The position numbers and the translations under genes were made by a program. DNA of 33,756 nt from a bacterium HR08 (GTDB taxonomy: Bacteria > Acidobacteriota > Blastocatellia > HR10), in the NCBI GenBank assembly GCA_002898775.1, contig BEHK01000014.1, positions 1 to 33,756 on the forward strand, in the 5' to 3' direction. Each line of letters begins with the position of its first letter. The stretch's first letter is position 1. The notes beneath the pieces were generated by a model, which saw only the letters and a program-made list of their open reading frames with translations, did not search any database and had not been told where the DNA came from. Shown in pieces: positions 1 to 11,012 of the stretch.

Positions 1-953
1 ATCACTCCGGAATTCGCCGAGAGCATGAGGACGAGCACGGCCAGCGCCGCCGTCACATCCTCGGCCACGCGTCCGATCCACGGCAGATGTCCCGCCACAA
101 GAGCGACCGAGCGCCCCACATTGCGCTCGTCCAGGAAAACCTCCCAGCGCACCGTGCCGAGCGTCAAGACCGAGAGCGAGACGGCGAAGAGGAAGACGGT
201 GAAGACCAACGCGATCGAAGTCCGCGGGACGATCGTCGCCGGACGCCGCGTCTCCTGCGCCGCCTGCGAGATGGACTCCAAGCCCACGAAGGAGATGATC
301 GCCAATGACGCCCCATAGAGGAACTGACGCGGATGGAAATTCGCGAACGTCTCGCTCCACTGAACCGCGAGCCGCTCCGGCCGCCAGGCGAAGATCAAGC
401 CCATGGCGATGATGAGCGTCTCCACCACAATGATCAGGACGCCGATCAACTCGTTGAGCAGACTGGCCTGCCGCATCCCCCGCACGTTCAACCACGCCAG
501 AAAGGCGATGAGCAGGAGCGTGGCCAGGGCCAGGCCGATCCGCACATGCGCGAACGGTCCGAGAGCGACCGTGGCTTCGGCTAGCTCCGGGACGAAATGC
601 GAGAAATAGGTCGTGGCGAAATAGGCGAAGAGCGCCGTGCAGAGCGTGTAATCGAGCACGAGCGCGCTGCCGGCGATCAAGCTCCAGAAGTCGCCCAGGC
701 CGCGCAAGGCGAAATATTGCCCCCCTCCGGCGACCGGATACGCCGAGGCCAATTCCGTGTACGCCAACCCCACCAAGATATAGACCAGCCCGGCCAGCAG
801 GAAGGCCAACGGCGCGGCCCCCTCCGAGAACGCGAAGACCAAACCGAGCGCGACGAAGGTGTCGGCGCCCACGTCAGCGAAGCCCCACATGTACGATCCC
901 CAGACGGTCACGTCCCGTCGCAACTCGGCGACCGCCGTTCGTCCCTCCGCCAT
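1..953 (-). CDS. APC-family amino acid permease (C-terminus cut off by window edge)
   Basis: Hand translation of the reverse strand from ATG at 953: MAEGRTAVAELRRDVTVWGSYMWGFADVGADTFVALGLVFAFSEGAAPLAFLLAGLVYILVGLAYTELASAYPVAGGGQYFALRGLGDFWSLIAGSALVLDYTLCTALFAYFATTYF..., a multi-TM protein with APC-like GGGQY motif. Missing from the ORF track because it runs off the window. Confidence 0.85.
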   Translation of the reverse strand, partial: MAEGRTAVAELRRDVTVWGSYMWGFADVGADTFVALGLVFAFSEGAAPLAFLLAGLVYILVGLAYTELASAYPVAGGGQYFALRGLGDFWSLIAGSALVLDYTLCTALFAYFATTYFSHFVPELAEATVALGPFAHVRIGLALATLLLIAFLAWLNVRGMRQASLLNELIGVLIIVVETLIIAMGLIFAWRPERLAVQWSETFANFHPRQFLYGASLAIISFVGLESISQAAQETRRPATIVPRTSIALVFTVFLFAVSLSVLTLGTVRWEVFLDERNVGRSVALVAGHLPWIGRVAEDVTAALAVLVLMLSANSGV

Positions 954-1023
954 CGCGTCTCTGTCCTTCCCAAAGGCATCACCTGCCTCAACGCAGAAGG
1001 GGAACCGGAACTCTCCCCGGAAA

Positions 1024-2685
1024 TCACGGCTTGCGCGAGGACACCGCCAGCTCCTGCGCCAGCTCGCGCGCCTCCGCATCGTTCGGATCAAGGGCTAATG
1101 CTCGTTCCACACTCAAGCGCGCGCGCTCGCGTTCGCCGACGGCCAAGTAAATACGGGCCAGTAACAGATGGGCCGAGATCGATCGAGGATCCCAAAAGGC
1201 CGCCGCCTGCGCCGCATCGGCCGCCTCGCGCCAGTCCCCGCGCCGGAAATAGAAACGCGCCTTCAGCAGATGCGCGTCGGCTTGATGCGGGGCCGTTCGC
1301 AGTACACTCTCCACGAGTCCCAGGGCCTCCTCCTCCCGACCGGCTTCCAGCAGTGCCTCCGCCTGACGCACGGCTTCGGCGGGCGACATCGCCAGGGCGC
1401 GCGAAGCCAGACCGATCGCGCCGCGCGCCTGAGGACGCGCGATCTGCAGCTTGAGCCGCGGAGCGATGGGCGGGTCGGCCATGTTCTCCCACTCGGCGAA
1501 CGCCGGCAAAGACCGTCGAGCGATCATCAAGGCCCCCTGCGCTTCCTCGGCTCGCCCCAACCGCTGCAAGCTCTTCGCCAGGAGATAATGCGCCTCGGCA
1601 TCGGCCGTCCGCTGCCGCACGACCTGTCGAAATTGTCCCGCGGCGCTCTCAAACTCCCCGAGCTTCCACAACGCGTAGCCGTAATTGAAACGGACGTCGG
1701 GATCGGGACCGGAACGCTCAAGCGCCTGCGAGAAATCAGCGGCGGCCGCTCCCATCTGCCCTAACCGCAATTCGGCGACAGCCAAGTTGTTGTAGACCTC
1801 CGCCAATGGCCACACGCGCGCCAGCGCCCGATAGATGTCCACAGCGCGCGCCCAGTCTCCTTGCCGGAGGGCACACACCCCCAGATAAAACTGCGCTTCT
1901 TTGTAGCCGGAGGCGTCCGGCTTGAGCCGATGCAAATACGGGAGCGCATCAGCACACTGCCCTTGCCGGGCATAGGCGCGCCCCACCTCCAGAAGCAAGG
2001 GGGCATATTCGGTCGCCCCTCGCCCCGCCGCGCGTTCAGCGCGATGCAGCAAGGGAATCGCCACTTGCGGATCGGCCGCCATCCACGCTTTCGTGTAATA
2101 CTCTAACGCGTTTGTGGGCAGAGCCGCCGCCGTTTGCGCCACGTCCCGACGCGCCGATGGAGAGAGGCGGTCTCCGATCACCTCCCCGACCAGCGTCGCC
2201 ATCAATGTGGGCAGGTCTCGCAGCGGAGCGCCCATCGTCAGCTCGTTCGTCAACATCCGCGCCTCCGCCACGTGAATCACCCGAGCTGCGATAGCGACGC
2301 GCTCTTGTCCTCTCGGACCCGTCACCTGATACGTCCCCACCAACAGTCGTTCGGCTCCCAAACGCTCGGCGACGACGAGCGCCGAAGCCCGCGTCACCAC
2401 CAATCCCCTGGGCAGCCGAAGCTGCTCGTAGAGCGCCCGCCGATCATCCGGGGAGACGACCGACTCCCCCGCCCGCGCCACGAGCTCCGAGAGAAGCAGC
2501 GCGCACGCCTCCCCCACCCAATGGTAATCGGCCTGCCGCGTCGTATTCTCGAAGGGTAGCACCAGCCAGGACGCCCCGCGCGTCGAAGCGCGCGCGCCGA
2601 ACAAAAGGAGCACAGCGGTTACGCTCAGACTCAACCGCAGCGCCCGCTGTGCCCTTCCCACACTCGATCTCGCCGCATCGGCCAT
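1024..2685 (-). CDS. TPR-repeat protein with N-terminal signal/TM segment
   Basis: 553-aa ORF; hydrophobic N-terminus (LSLSVTAVLLLFGARAS), then an LVLPFEN...WVGEACALLLSELV-type domain and repeated TPR units (YNNLAVAELRLGQMGAAAADFSQALE; RFNYGYALWKLGEFESAAGQFRQVV; AHLLKARFYFRRGDWREAADAAQAA). Confidence 0.85.
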   Translation of the reverse strand: MADAARSSVGRAQRALRLSLSVTAVLLLFGARASTRGASWLVLPFENTTRQADYHWVGEACALLLSELVARAGESVVSPDDRRALYEQLRLPRGLVVTRASALVVAERLGAERLLVGTYQVTGPRGQERVAIAARVIHVAEARMLTNELTMGAPLRDLPTLMATLVGEVIGDRLSPSARRDVAQTAAALPTNALEYYTKAWMAADPQVAIPLLHRAERAAGRGATEYAPLLLEVGRAYARQGQCADALPYLHRLKPDASGYKEAQFYLGVCALRQGDWARAVDIYRALARVWPLAEVYNNLAVAELRLGQMGAAAADFSQALERSGPDPDVRFNYGYALWKLGEFESAAGQFRQVVRQRTADAEAHYLLAKSLQRLGRAEEAQGALMIARRSLPAFAEWENMADPPIAPRLKLQIARPQARGAIGLASRALAMSPAEAVRQAEALLEAGREEEALGLVESVLRTAPHQADAHLLKARFYFRRGDWREAADAAQAAAFWDPRSISAHLLLARIYLAVGERERARLSVERALALDPNDAEARELAQELAVSSRKP

Positions 2686-2695
2686 AAGATGCAGA

Positions 2696-2771
2696 TGGTG
2701 AGCCGTGCAGGAATCGAACCTGCGACCCTCGGGTTAAAAGCCCGATGCTCTACCGACTGAGCTAACGGCCC
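2696..2771 (-). tRNA. tRNA-Lys (anticodon UUU), CCA encoded
   Basis: Reverse strand GGGCCGTTAGCTCAGTCGGTAGAGCATCGGGCTTTTAACCCGAGGGTCGCAGGTTCGAATCCTGCACGGCTCACCA: complete cloverleaf, anticodon loop CTTTTAA, T-loop GTTCGAATC, acceptor GGGCCGT/ACGGCTC, genomic CCA. Confidence 0.97.
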
Positions 2772-2796
2772 ACACCGCGATGCTCACGCACGTGAG

Positions 2797-2826
2797 ATGA
2801 TAGCGCGTCCCTCGCCTCCTTGTCCA
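2797..2826 (-). promoter_or_regulatory. Putative sigma-70 promoter for tRNA-Lys
   Basis: Reverse strand TGGACA-18 nt-TATCAT, about 20 nt upstream of the tRNA 5' end. Confidence 0.6.
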
Positions 2827-2978
2827 GCAGGGGTCGAGAACACCCGCGATCGAGGGAGAGTCGTTCGCCCTCATCCCTCCGAGGAGAGCAACTCCCTGTC
2901 CGCGCATCTCACCGAGGGTGGAACACGCCCATCCGAAGGGACATCCGATGGGCCCTTCCGGGAGCCCTCGAGGCCCGA

Positions 2979-4680
<1,702 letters not shown>

Positions 4681-4729
4681 AGTGCGCGTCGTCCCCGCGA
4701 GCGGCTCGCCCGGCAAAGCGCGTTCTCCC

Positions 4730-6556
4730 TCACCGATGGAAAAGCCGCTCGATCTCCCGGAGCGTGAACCGCACCACCACGGGGCGTCCGTGTGGGCAGC
4801 TCGCCGGGAAGGATGCGCGGAATAACTCCTCGACGAGCCCTTGCATCATCGGTTCGGCCAACGGGGTATTAATCTTCACGGCGGCGCGGCACGCGAGGCT
4901 GGCCGCTAAGCGATCGCGAAGGCGTTCGGGCGATGTCGTGCGCCGCTCCTGCTCGGCGATCTCCAAGAGCTCCAGGATGAAGGGGCGTGCTTCGGAGACG
5001 GGCACGCCGGCCGGTAACGCTGTGACCACAAGCGCACGCCCGGAGAACTCCCCCACTTCGATCCCCAGGCGCCCCAGCTCCTCGCGCACGCGCTCGAATA
5101 CGGCGTGCTGAGCCGGAGTCAGCTCAATGACCTCCGGTACCAGAAGGGGCTGCGCGGGCAAGGCCTCGCGCGCCAGATGCTCCCGAAAGCGCTCGAAGAG
5201 GATGCGCTCATGCGCGGCATGCTGATCAATGAGGAGCAGCTCCCGCTCGGTCGCCGCCAGGATGAAGCTCCGGCGAAATTGACCGATGACGCGAATTCGT
5301 TCCGCTTCCTCCCCTTCGATCGTCGCCTCCAGCGAGGGGCGCCTCAGGCACTGCGGGCTGATCGGCGGCGACGCCTCAAGCTGAGGGCGCGCGGCCTCGG
5401 GCGCAGATTTCGGCGAGAAGGTGAGCGCGAGCGAGGACGGGCGTGGCGTCGGTGGAGCGAGCGGCGCCTGCAGGCGAAAGGCCTCGCGATGGAGCGCGCG
5501 CTCGGAGCTCAGGGGTGAGGTCCGCTCCCGCGCCCAGGGGACGGCGCGCCCGATCTCCACGACGGGCTGCGCGCGCTCGAGCGCTCGCCGCACGGCTTCG
5601 ACGATCACCGCCTGAACCTGAACAGGGCGTCGAAATCGCACCTCGATCTTCGCCGGATGCACGTTCACGTCCACCTCCGACGGCGGCAGCTCGACGAAGA
5701 GGATCGCCGCCGGATGCGTGCCCGAGGGCAGGAGCGTGCGATAGCTCTCGCCGAGCGCCTGCGCCAATACGCGATCGCGCACGTAGCGACCGTTCACGAA
5801 GAAATACTGGGCCTCGCGCGTGGTCCGCCCCCAATTCGGCTTGGAGGTGAAGCCGTGAACGCGAATCCCCTCCCGCGTGTGTTCCAGCTCGACCACGTGG
5901 GAGAGGAAGTCCGCGCCGAAGATCTGATACGCGCGGTCGCGCATCGTCTCGACCGGAGCCACGTCCAAGAGCGTCCTCCCCCCATGCTGCAGGCGGAAGG
6001 CCACCTGCGGATAGCAGAGCGCGTAATGCGTCACGAGATTCGTGATGTGGAATAATTCGGTGGCCTCGCTCTTGAGGAACTTGCGCCGAGCTGGGACATT
6101 GAAGAAGAGGTCGCGCACGCAGACGTCCGTCCCTCCGGCCCAAGCGCAGTCGCGCACCTCCTTGATCTTCCCCCCTTCGATCTGGACCTCCGTCCCGACC
6201 AGCTCGGCCGCCGTCTTCGTCCGCAGGAGCACGCGCGCGACCGCCGCGATCGAGGGGAGCGCCTCGCCGCGAAAGCCGAGGGTCGCGATCCGCTCCAGAT
6301 CCTCGATCGTCGTGATCTTGCTCGTCGCATGCCGCTCGAACGCCAGCAGGGCGTCATCGCGCGTCATCCCTTCGCCATCATCGGTGACGCGCACGAGCTT
6401 CTTCCCCCCGAGCTCCACCTCGATCTGGATCCGCCGGCTCCCGGCATCCAGAGCGTTCTCCACCAACTCCTTGACGACCGACGCCGGGCGTTCGACGACC
6501 TCGCCCGCGGCGATCTTGCTCGCCAGAAGGTCCGGGAGAATCCGAATCTTCCCCAT
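4730..6556 (-). CDS. mutL: DNA mismatch repair protein MutL
   Basis: MGKIRILPDLLASKIAAGEVVERPASVVKELVENALDAGS (GHKL ATPase motif); C-terminal DQHAAHERILFE fits the MutL endonuclease motif DQHA(X)2E(X)4E; CPHGRP near the C-terminus. Start chosen at the internal Met of the 4730..6583 ORF. Confidence 0.96.
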   Translation of the reverse strand: MGKIRILPDLLASKIAAGEVVERPASVVKELVENALDAGSRRIQIEVELGGKKLVRVTDDGEGMTRDDALLAFERHATSKITTIEDLERIATLGFRGEALPSIAAVARVLLRTKTAAELVGTEVQIEGGKIKEVRDCAWAGGTDVCVRDLFFNVPARRKFLKSEATELFHITNLVTHYALCYPQVAFRLQHGGRTLLDVAPVETMRDRAYQIFGADFLSHVVELEHTREGIRVHGFTSKPNWGRTTREAQYFFVNGRYVRDRVLAQALGESYRTLLPSGTHPAAILFVELPPSEVDVNVHPAKIEVRFRRPVQVQAVIVEAVRRALERAQPVVEIGRAVPWARERTSPLSSERALHREAFRLQAPLAPPTPRPSSLALTFSPKSAPEAARPQLEASPPISPQCLRRPSLEATIEGEEAERIRVIGQFRRSFILAATERELLLIDQHAAHERILFERFREHLAREALPAQPLLVPEVIELTPAQHAVFERVREELGRLGIEVGEFSGRALVVTALPAGVPVSEARPFILELLEIAEQERRTTSPERLRDRLAASLACRAAVKINTPLAEPMMQGLVEELFRASFPASCPHGRPVVVRFTLREIERLFHR

Positions 6557-6595
6557 CGCTTCGCCCCGGTGGATGCGCCGCAACGCGCGGCGTCC

Positions 6596-8443
6596 TCACT
6601 CGCCGCGCCTGGAGATGATGGTCAAGCCCAATTCCTCCAATTGCGCGGGCGAGACCTCGCTCGGAGAATCGAGCATGAGATCGGTGGCGCTGGCCGTCTT
6701 CGGGAAAGCGATCACTTCGCGAATGGACGTCTCCCCCGCCAGCAGCATGATCAAGCGATCGAAGCCGAGGGCGATCCCCCCATGCGGAGGGGCTCCATAC
6801 TCGAAGGCGTCCAGCAAGAAGCCGAACTTCTGCCGCGCCTCCTCCTCCCCGAGGCCGATCACGCGGAAGACGCGCTGCTGCACATCTCGCCGATGGATAC
6901 GAATGGACCCCCCGCCGATCTCCACGCCGTTCAGCACGAGATCATACGCCTTGGCGCGCACCGACGCCGGGTCCGCCTCCAACCGATCCACATCCTCGTC
7001 GCGCGGAGAGGTGAAGGGATGATGCACAGCGCTCCACCGATGCTCGTCCGGATCCCATTCGAACATGGGGAAATCGGTGATCCAAACGAATCGGAATTCC
7101 GTTCCGTCGGCCCACCCCTCGCGTCGCGCGATCTCCACCCGCAGCAGCCCGAGCGCCTGGTTCACCACAGTTCGGGGGCCGGCGGCGATGAGCACCAGAT
7201 CGCCGCGCTCCGCGCCGACAGCGCGCGCGAGCGCTTCCAGGCGCGCCGGTCCGAGCGCGAGCGCGGAGGTCGCCTCCCCCTCGCCCAGCTTCACCCACGT
7301 CAGGCCGGAGAGCCCCGCGCGCCGCGCGATGTCCGTCAACTCGTCCAACCGCTTTCGCGAATATTTCGCTCCCCCGCGCACGGCGATCCCCTTGATCACC
7401 CCCCCACCGTCGAGCGCCCGCCGATAGGGCGCGAACTCGACGTCCCGAAGCCATGAGCTCACATCCACCAACTCCATCCCGAAGCGGAGATCCGGTTTAT
7501 CCGTCCCATAGCGCTCGATCGCTTCCGCGAAGGGGAGGCGGGGAAACGGTCGGACGATCTCTCGCCCCACCAGGAGACACAATTCCTCGATGAGCGGCTC
7601 GATGAGCGCGAAGATCATCTCGGGCGTGGCGAACGACATCTCCACGTCAATCTGCGTGAACTCCGGCTGGCGATCCGCGCGCAAATCCTCGTCGCGAAAG
7701 CAGCGCACGATCTGGAAGTACCGATCGAATCCCGCCACCATCAGGAGCTGTTTGAAGAGCTGCGGTGACTGCGGCAGGGCGTAAAATTTCCCCGGATGCA
7801 ATCGGCTCGGGACGATGAAGTCGCGCGCCCCCTCGGGCGTGGACTTGATGAGCATCGGCGTCTCGATCTCCAGAAATCCATGCCGGTCGAAGTACCGACG
7901 CACGGCGAGCGCCGCGCGATGGCGCAGGATGAGGTTCCGCTGCAAGCGCGGTCGGCGCAGATCGAGATAGCGATACTTCAAGCGCACCTCTTCGGATGGC
8001 GGACTTCCCCGCTCATCCTCAACGGGAAAGGGCGGCGTCTTCGCAGGATTGAGGACGATCACCCGCTCGGCGACGACTTCGATTTCCCCGGTCGCGATCT
8101 TCGGGTTGACCGTCTCCGGCGCTCGGCGCACGACCGTCCCGATGACGGCGATGACGTACTCGCTGCGCACGTGCTTGGCCACGGCGTGCGCCTCCGGGGC
8201 CCGCTGCTCATCGCAGACGATCTGCGTGATCCCGTAGCGATCGCGCAGATCGAGAAACGTCAGCGGGCCGAGATCGCGCCGCCGATGGACCCATCCCATG
8301 AGGATGACGCGCGCGCCGGCATGCTCCGGACGCAATTCGCCGCAGGTGTGCGTGCGCACGAGCTCCTCGCCACACGCGCTCGGAATCATCCCTCGCTCAT
8401 CCGATCGCACGACATCCATCGGAGGATCATCCCCCTTCGGCAT
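6596..8443 (-). CDS. aspS: Aspartyl-tRNA synthetase (bacterial type)
   Basis: 615-aa ORF: GWVHRRRDLGPLTFLDLRDRYGITQIV, FLEIETPMLIKSTPEGARDFIVPSRLHPGKFYALPQSPQLFKQLLMVAGFDRYFQI, ALGFDRLIMLLAGETSIREVIAFPKT. Confidence 0.97.
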   Translation of the reverse strand: MPKGDDPPMDVVRSDERGMIPSACGEELVRTHTCGELRPEHAGARVILMGWVHRRRDLGPLTFLDLRDRYGITQIVCDEQRAPEAHAVAKHVRSEYVIAVIGTVVRRAPETVNPKIATGEIEVVAERVIVLNPAKTPPFPVEDERGSPPSEEVRLKYRYLDLRRPRLQRNLILRHRAALAVRRYFDRHGFLEIETPMLIKSTPEGARDFIVPSRLHPGKFYALPQSPQLFKQLLMVAGFDRYFQIVRCFRDEDLRADRQPEFTQIDVEMSFATPEMIFALIEPLIEELCLLVGREIVRPFPRLPFAEAIERYGTDKPDLRFGMELVDVSSWLRDVEFAPYRRALDGGGVIKGIAVRGGAKYSRKRLDELTDIARRAGLSGLTWVKLGEGEATSALALGPARLEALARAVGAERGDLVLIAAGPRTVVNQALGLLRVEIARREGWADGTEFRFVWITDFPMFEWDPDEHRWSAVHHPFTSPRDEDVDRLEADPASVRAKAYDLVLNGVEIGGGSIRIHRRDVQQRVFRVIGLGEEEARQKFGFLLDAFEYGAPPHGGIALGFDRLIMLLAGETSIREVIAFPKTASATDLMLDSPSEVSPAQLEELGLTIISRRGE

Positions 8444-8458
8444 CCGGCATTTCCGCAG

Positions 8459-9736
8459 TCAACGGGACGCGCTCGCGGCGGGCGAACGCGAGGCCGCGAG
8501 CTTCTGCACGAGCGCGTCCTCCGAGAGCGCTTCCTGCGCGCCGGTCCGCATATCGCGAAGCGTATAGCGCCCGGCCGCCAACTCCTCGTCCCCGATCAGC
8601 ACCGCGTACCGCGCCCGCACGCGATCGGCTTGCGCCAGGAGCCGCCGCAGCCTCCGCTCCTCAAAATCGTAGAGCACGATGAGCCCCTCGCGGCGCAGCC
8701 GCCGGGCCAAGCGAAAGGCGTGTTGGCGCGCCGCCGCTCCCAGATACGCGATGTAGAGGTCCGGCGCCTCATCGGCGACCGCCGCCTCTTCAGGCAGAGC
8801 CAGCAGAAGCCGCTCCACCCCCAGCGCGAATCCAATCCCTTTGGCCGGCGGTCCGCCCAGCAACTCCGAGAGCCCATCGTAGCGCCCGCCGCCGGCGATG
8901 GCATTTTGCGCCCCCAACCGCGCGCCGGTGATCTCGAACGCCGTGCGCGTGTAGTAATCGAGCCCGCGCACAAGTCGCGGCGCGATTCGATAGGCGATCC
9001 CCCGAGCTTCCAAATGCCGCCGCAAGGCCTCGAAATGCGCCGCACACGCCGAGCACAAGTGATCCACCAGCGCCGGCGCCCGCTCGATGAGCGGTTGATC
9101 GTCCTCCACCTTGCAATCCAGGATCCGCAGCGGATTCACTTCATACCGCCGCCGGCAGTTCTCGCACATGCGCGGGATCGCATCGGCGAGCGCGTCCTTC
9201 AAGCGTCGCACATATGCCGGACGACATTGCGCGCACCCGACGGAATTCAGGAAGAGCACGCGCTCTCGAACCCCCAGGCGCTCCAGATACTCCTCGACCA
9301 TCTCGATCAGCTCGGCATCAATGGCCGGATCATCCGTCTGCCCGATGGCCTCGGCGCCGATCTGATGAAACTGCCGGAAGCGCCCCTTCTGCGGCCGCTC
9401 ATATCGAAAGTGCGGCCCAATGTAGAAGAGTTTCACCACGCTCCCCCATGTCCACATCTTGTGCTGAATGTAGGCGCGGACGACCGAAGCCGTGCTCTCC
9501 GGGCGCAGGCTCAAACTCTCGCCGCTGCGATCCATGAACGTGTACATCTCCTTGGCGACGATGTCCGTCTCCTCGCCCACGCTACGGGCGAATAGCTCCG
9601 TGCGCTCGAAGATCGGCGTCCGAATCTCGCGATAGCCATAGCACCGGAAGACGGCGCGCGCTGTCTCCTCCACCAACCGCCAGCGCGGCAGCTCGTCGGG
9701 TAAGATGTCGAACGTCCCCCGCACCGTCTGGATCAT
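8459..9736 (-). CDS. hisS: Histidyl-tRNA synthetase
   Basis: MIQTVRGTFDILPDELPRWRLVEETARAVFRCYGYREIRTPIFERTELFARSVGEETDIVAKEMYTF...LRPESTASVVRAYI...RGLDYYTRTAFEI. Start at 9736 (ATG overlapping the upstream TGA). Confidence 0.96.
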   Translation of the reverse strand: MIQTVRGTFDILPDELPRWRLVEETARAVFRCYGYREIRTPIFERTELFARSVGEETDIVAKEMYTFMDRSGESLSLRPESTASVVRAYIQHKMWTWGSVVKLFYIGPHFRYERPQKGRFRQFHQIGAEAIGQTDDPAIDAELIEMVEEYLERLGVRERVLFLNSVGCAQCRPAYVRRLKDALADAIPRMCENCRRRYEVNPLRILDCKVEDDQPLIERAPALVDHLCSACAAHFEALRRHLEARGIAYRIAPRLVRGLDYYTRTAFEITGARLGAQNAIAGGGRYDGLSELLGGPPAKGIGFALGVERLLLALPEEAAVADEAPDLYIAYLGAAARQHAFRLARRLRREGLIVLYDFEERRLRRLLAQADRVRARYAVLIGDEELAAGRYTLRDMRTGAQEALSEDALVQKLAASRSPAASASR

Positions 9737-10263
9737 CGCCCCGATCGCCCCCGCTCCGCGAGATAGTGGTCCTTCAGTTCGCAATAGCTTCGCCATCCCC
9801 CCTCGATCCGACGCCATTCCTCCTCGCTCAGCGCGCGCACGACGCGCGCCGGAACGCCCGCCACAAGCGACCCCGGAGGCACCACCGTCCCCTCGCGAAC
9901 CACGGCACCGGCCGCAATGAGCGACCGTTCGCCGACGACGACGCCGTCCAGGAGAATGGCCCCCATCCCGATCAAACACTCATTCCCCACCGTGCACCCA
10001 TGCACGATCGCGCGATGCCCGACCGTGACGCGATCGCCGATGAGCGCGGGAAACCGACCACCGGTCACATGCACCACAGCCCCGTCCTGAATGTTGGTAT
10101 AGCTCCCGATGCGGACGAAGTGCACGTCCCCGCGAACCACCGCGTGAAACCAAATCGAAGAATGCTCACCAATCTCAACGTCCCCGATGACCGCCGCGCT
10201 CTCTTCCACAAAGGCCGTCTCGGCGATCTTGGGCCACGTCCCGCGAAACGGCAGAATCATCAC
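9733..10263 (-). CDS. Gamma-carbonic anhydrase-like left-handed beta-helix (hexapeptide) protein
   Basis: 176-aa ORF with hexapeptide repeats and family signature: AVIGDVEIGEHSSIWFHAVVRGDVHFVRIGSYTNIQDGAVVHVTGG...VTVGHRAIVHGCTVGNECLIGMGAILLDGVVVGE. Confidence 0.9.
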   Translation of the reverse strand: MMILPFRGTWPKIAETAFVEESAAVIGDVEIGEHSSIWFHAVVRGDVHFVRIGSYTNIQDGAVVHVTGGRFPALIGDRVTVGHRAIVHGCTVGNECLIGMGAILLDGVVVGERSLIAAGAVVREGTVVPPGSLVAGVPARVVRALSEEEWRRIEGGWRSYCELKDHYLAERGRSGR

Positions 10264-10304
10264 CCACCTCTCACGCGATGCCTCACTTCACCCTGGAACC
10301 CGTA

Positions 10305-10334
10305 AGACTACCACACGATTTCTTCACCTGGCAA
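10305..10334 (-). promoter_or_regulatory. Putative sigma-70 promoter for the gamma-CA-like/hisS unit
   Basis: Reverse strand TTGCCA-18 nt-TAGTCT upstream of 10263. Confidence 0.4.
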
Positions 10335-10398
10335 GAAACGGCGAAGACGAGGGACCTTCCGCCGATCAGAACAGGCTACTTGGTTGAAGGCTCTCCCC

Positions 10399-10938
10399 TC
10401 AGTGCCGTCCGAAAGTGAAGACGATGCCGACCGAGAGTCGCGCGTTATTCTGCGTCTCGCCGCCGAAGCGCGTGAAGAGATAGTCGGCCTGCAGCAGTCG
10501 AAGCGTGAAGCGCTCCTTCAGCGGCACGTCCACACCGCCGCCGAAGACCATCCCAAAGGCGGAGAGCGCCCCGCCATCCCCCAATCGCGCTCCGCCGAAC
10601 AAAAAATGAGTGAAGGCCGTGACCGTATCGCGCAAGGCGAATCGAGGCCCCACCGTGTACGAATAGAGGGAGAGGTCCGACCGATAATGACCGCTCACGT
10701 CGGCAGCGATCCCAAACCAAGAATTCACGTTCCCCGCCATCGAGACAGTCCAGCCATGGGAGCTGATGGCTTCCGCCAACCGAGCGTACGAATAGCCAGC
10801 GAAGACTTCAACACGAGGGACCTCCTGAGCCTCCACCCGCCCCACGCCGCAAAGGATGAGGCCGAGAGCGATGCCCCCCAACCTTCTCCGCATGTCTCTC
10901 CCCCTTACCCTGTCTCCTCTATCGAAGGAGTTGCTCAC
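10399..10938 (-). CDS. Outer-membrane beta-barrel domain protein
   Basis: 179-aa ORF with signal-like N-terminus (LGGIALGLILCGVGRVEAQE), barrel-like repeats (VFAGYSYARLAEA, DVSGHYRSDLSLYSYTVGPRFAL) and C-terminal LSVGIVFTFGRH. Confidence 0.75.
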   Translation of the reverse strand: MSNSFDRGDRVRGRDMRRRLGGIALGLILCGVGRVEAQEVPRVEVFAGYSYARLAEAISSHGWTVSMAGNVNSWFGIAADVSGHYRSDLSLYSYTVGPRFALRDTVTAFTHFLFGGARLGDGGALSAFGMVFGGGVDVPLKERFTLRLLQADYLFTRFGGETQNNARLSVGIVFTFGRH

Positions 10939-11012
10939 CCATCACAAGGCGCCATTCGCCCGATGCGATGAGACAGCGCCGCGGAGGGCTCCGTCGGTCG
11001 CACCAATGCCCT

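Noticed and set aside
2941-2970. CCCATC...GATGGG and GGGC...GCCC short inverted repeats upstream of groEL
   Set aside because: Short arms in GC-rich DNA with no CIRCE-like consensus; insufficient to call an operator.
7796-9595. 599-aa plus-strand ORF antisense to aspS and hisS
   Set aside because: Shadow ORF of two confidently identified synthetases.
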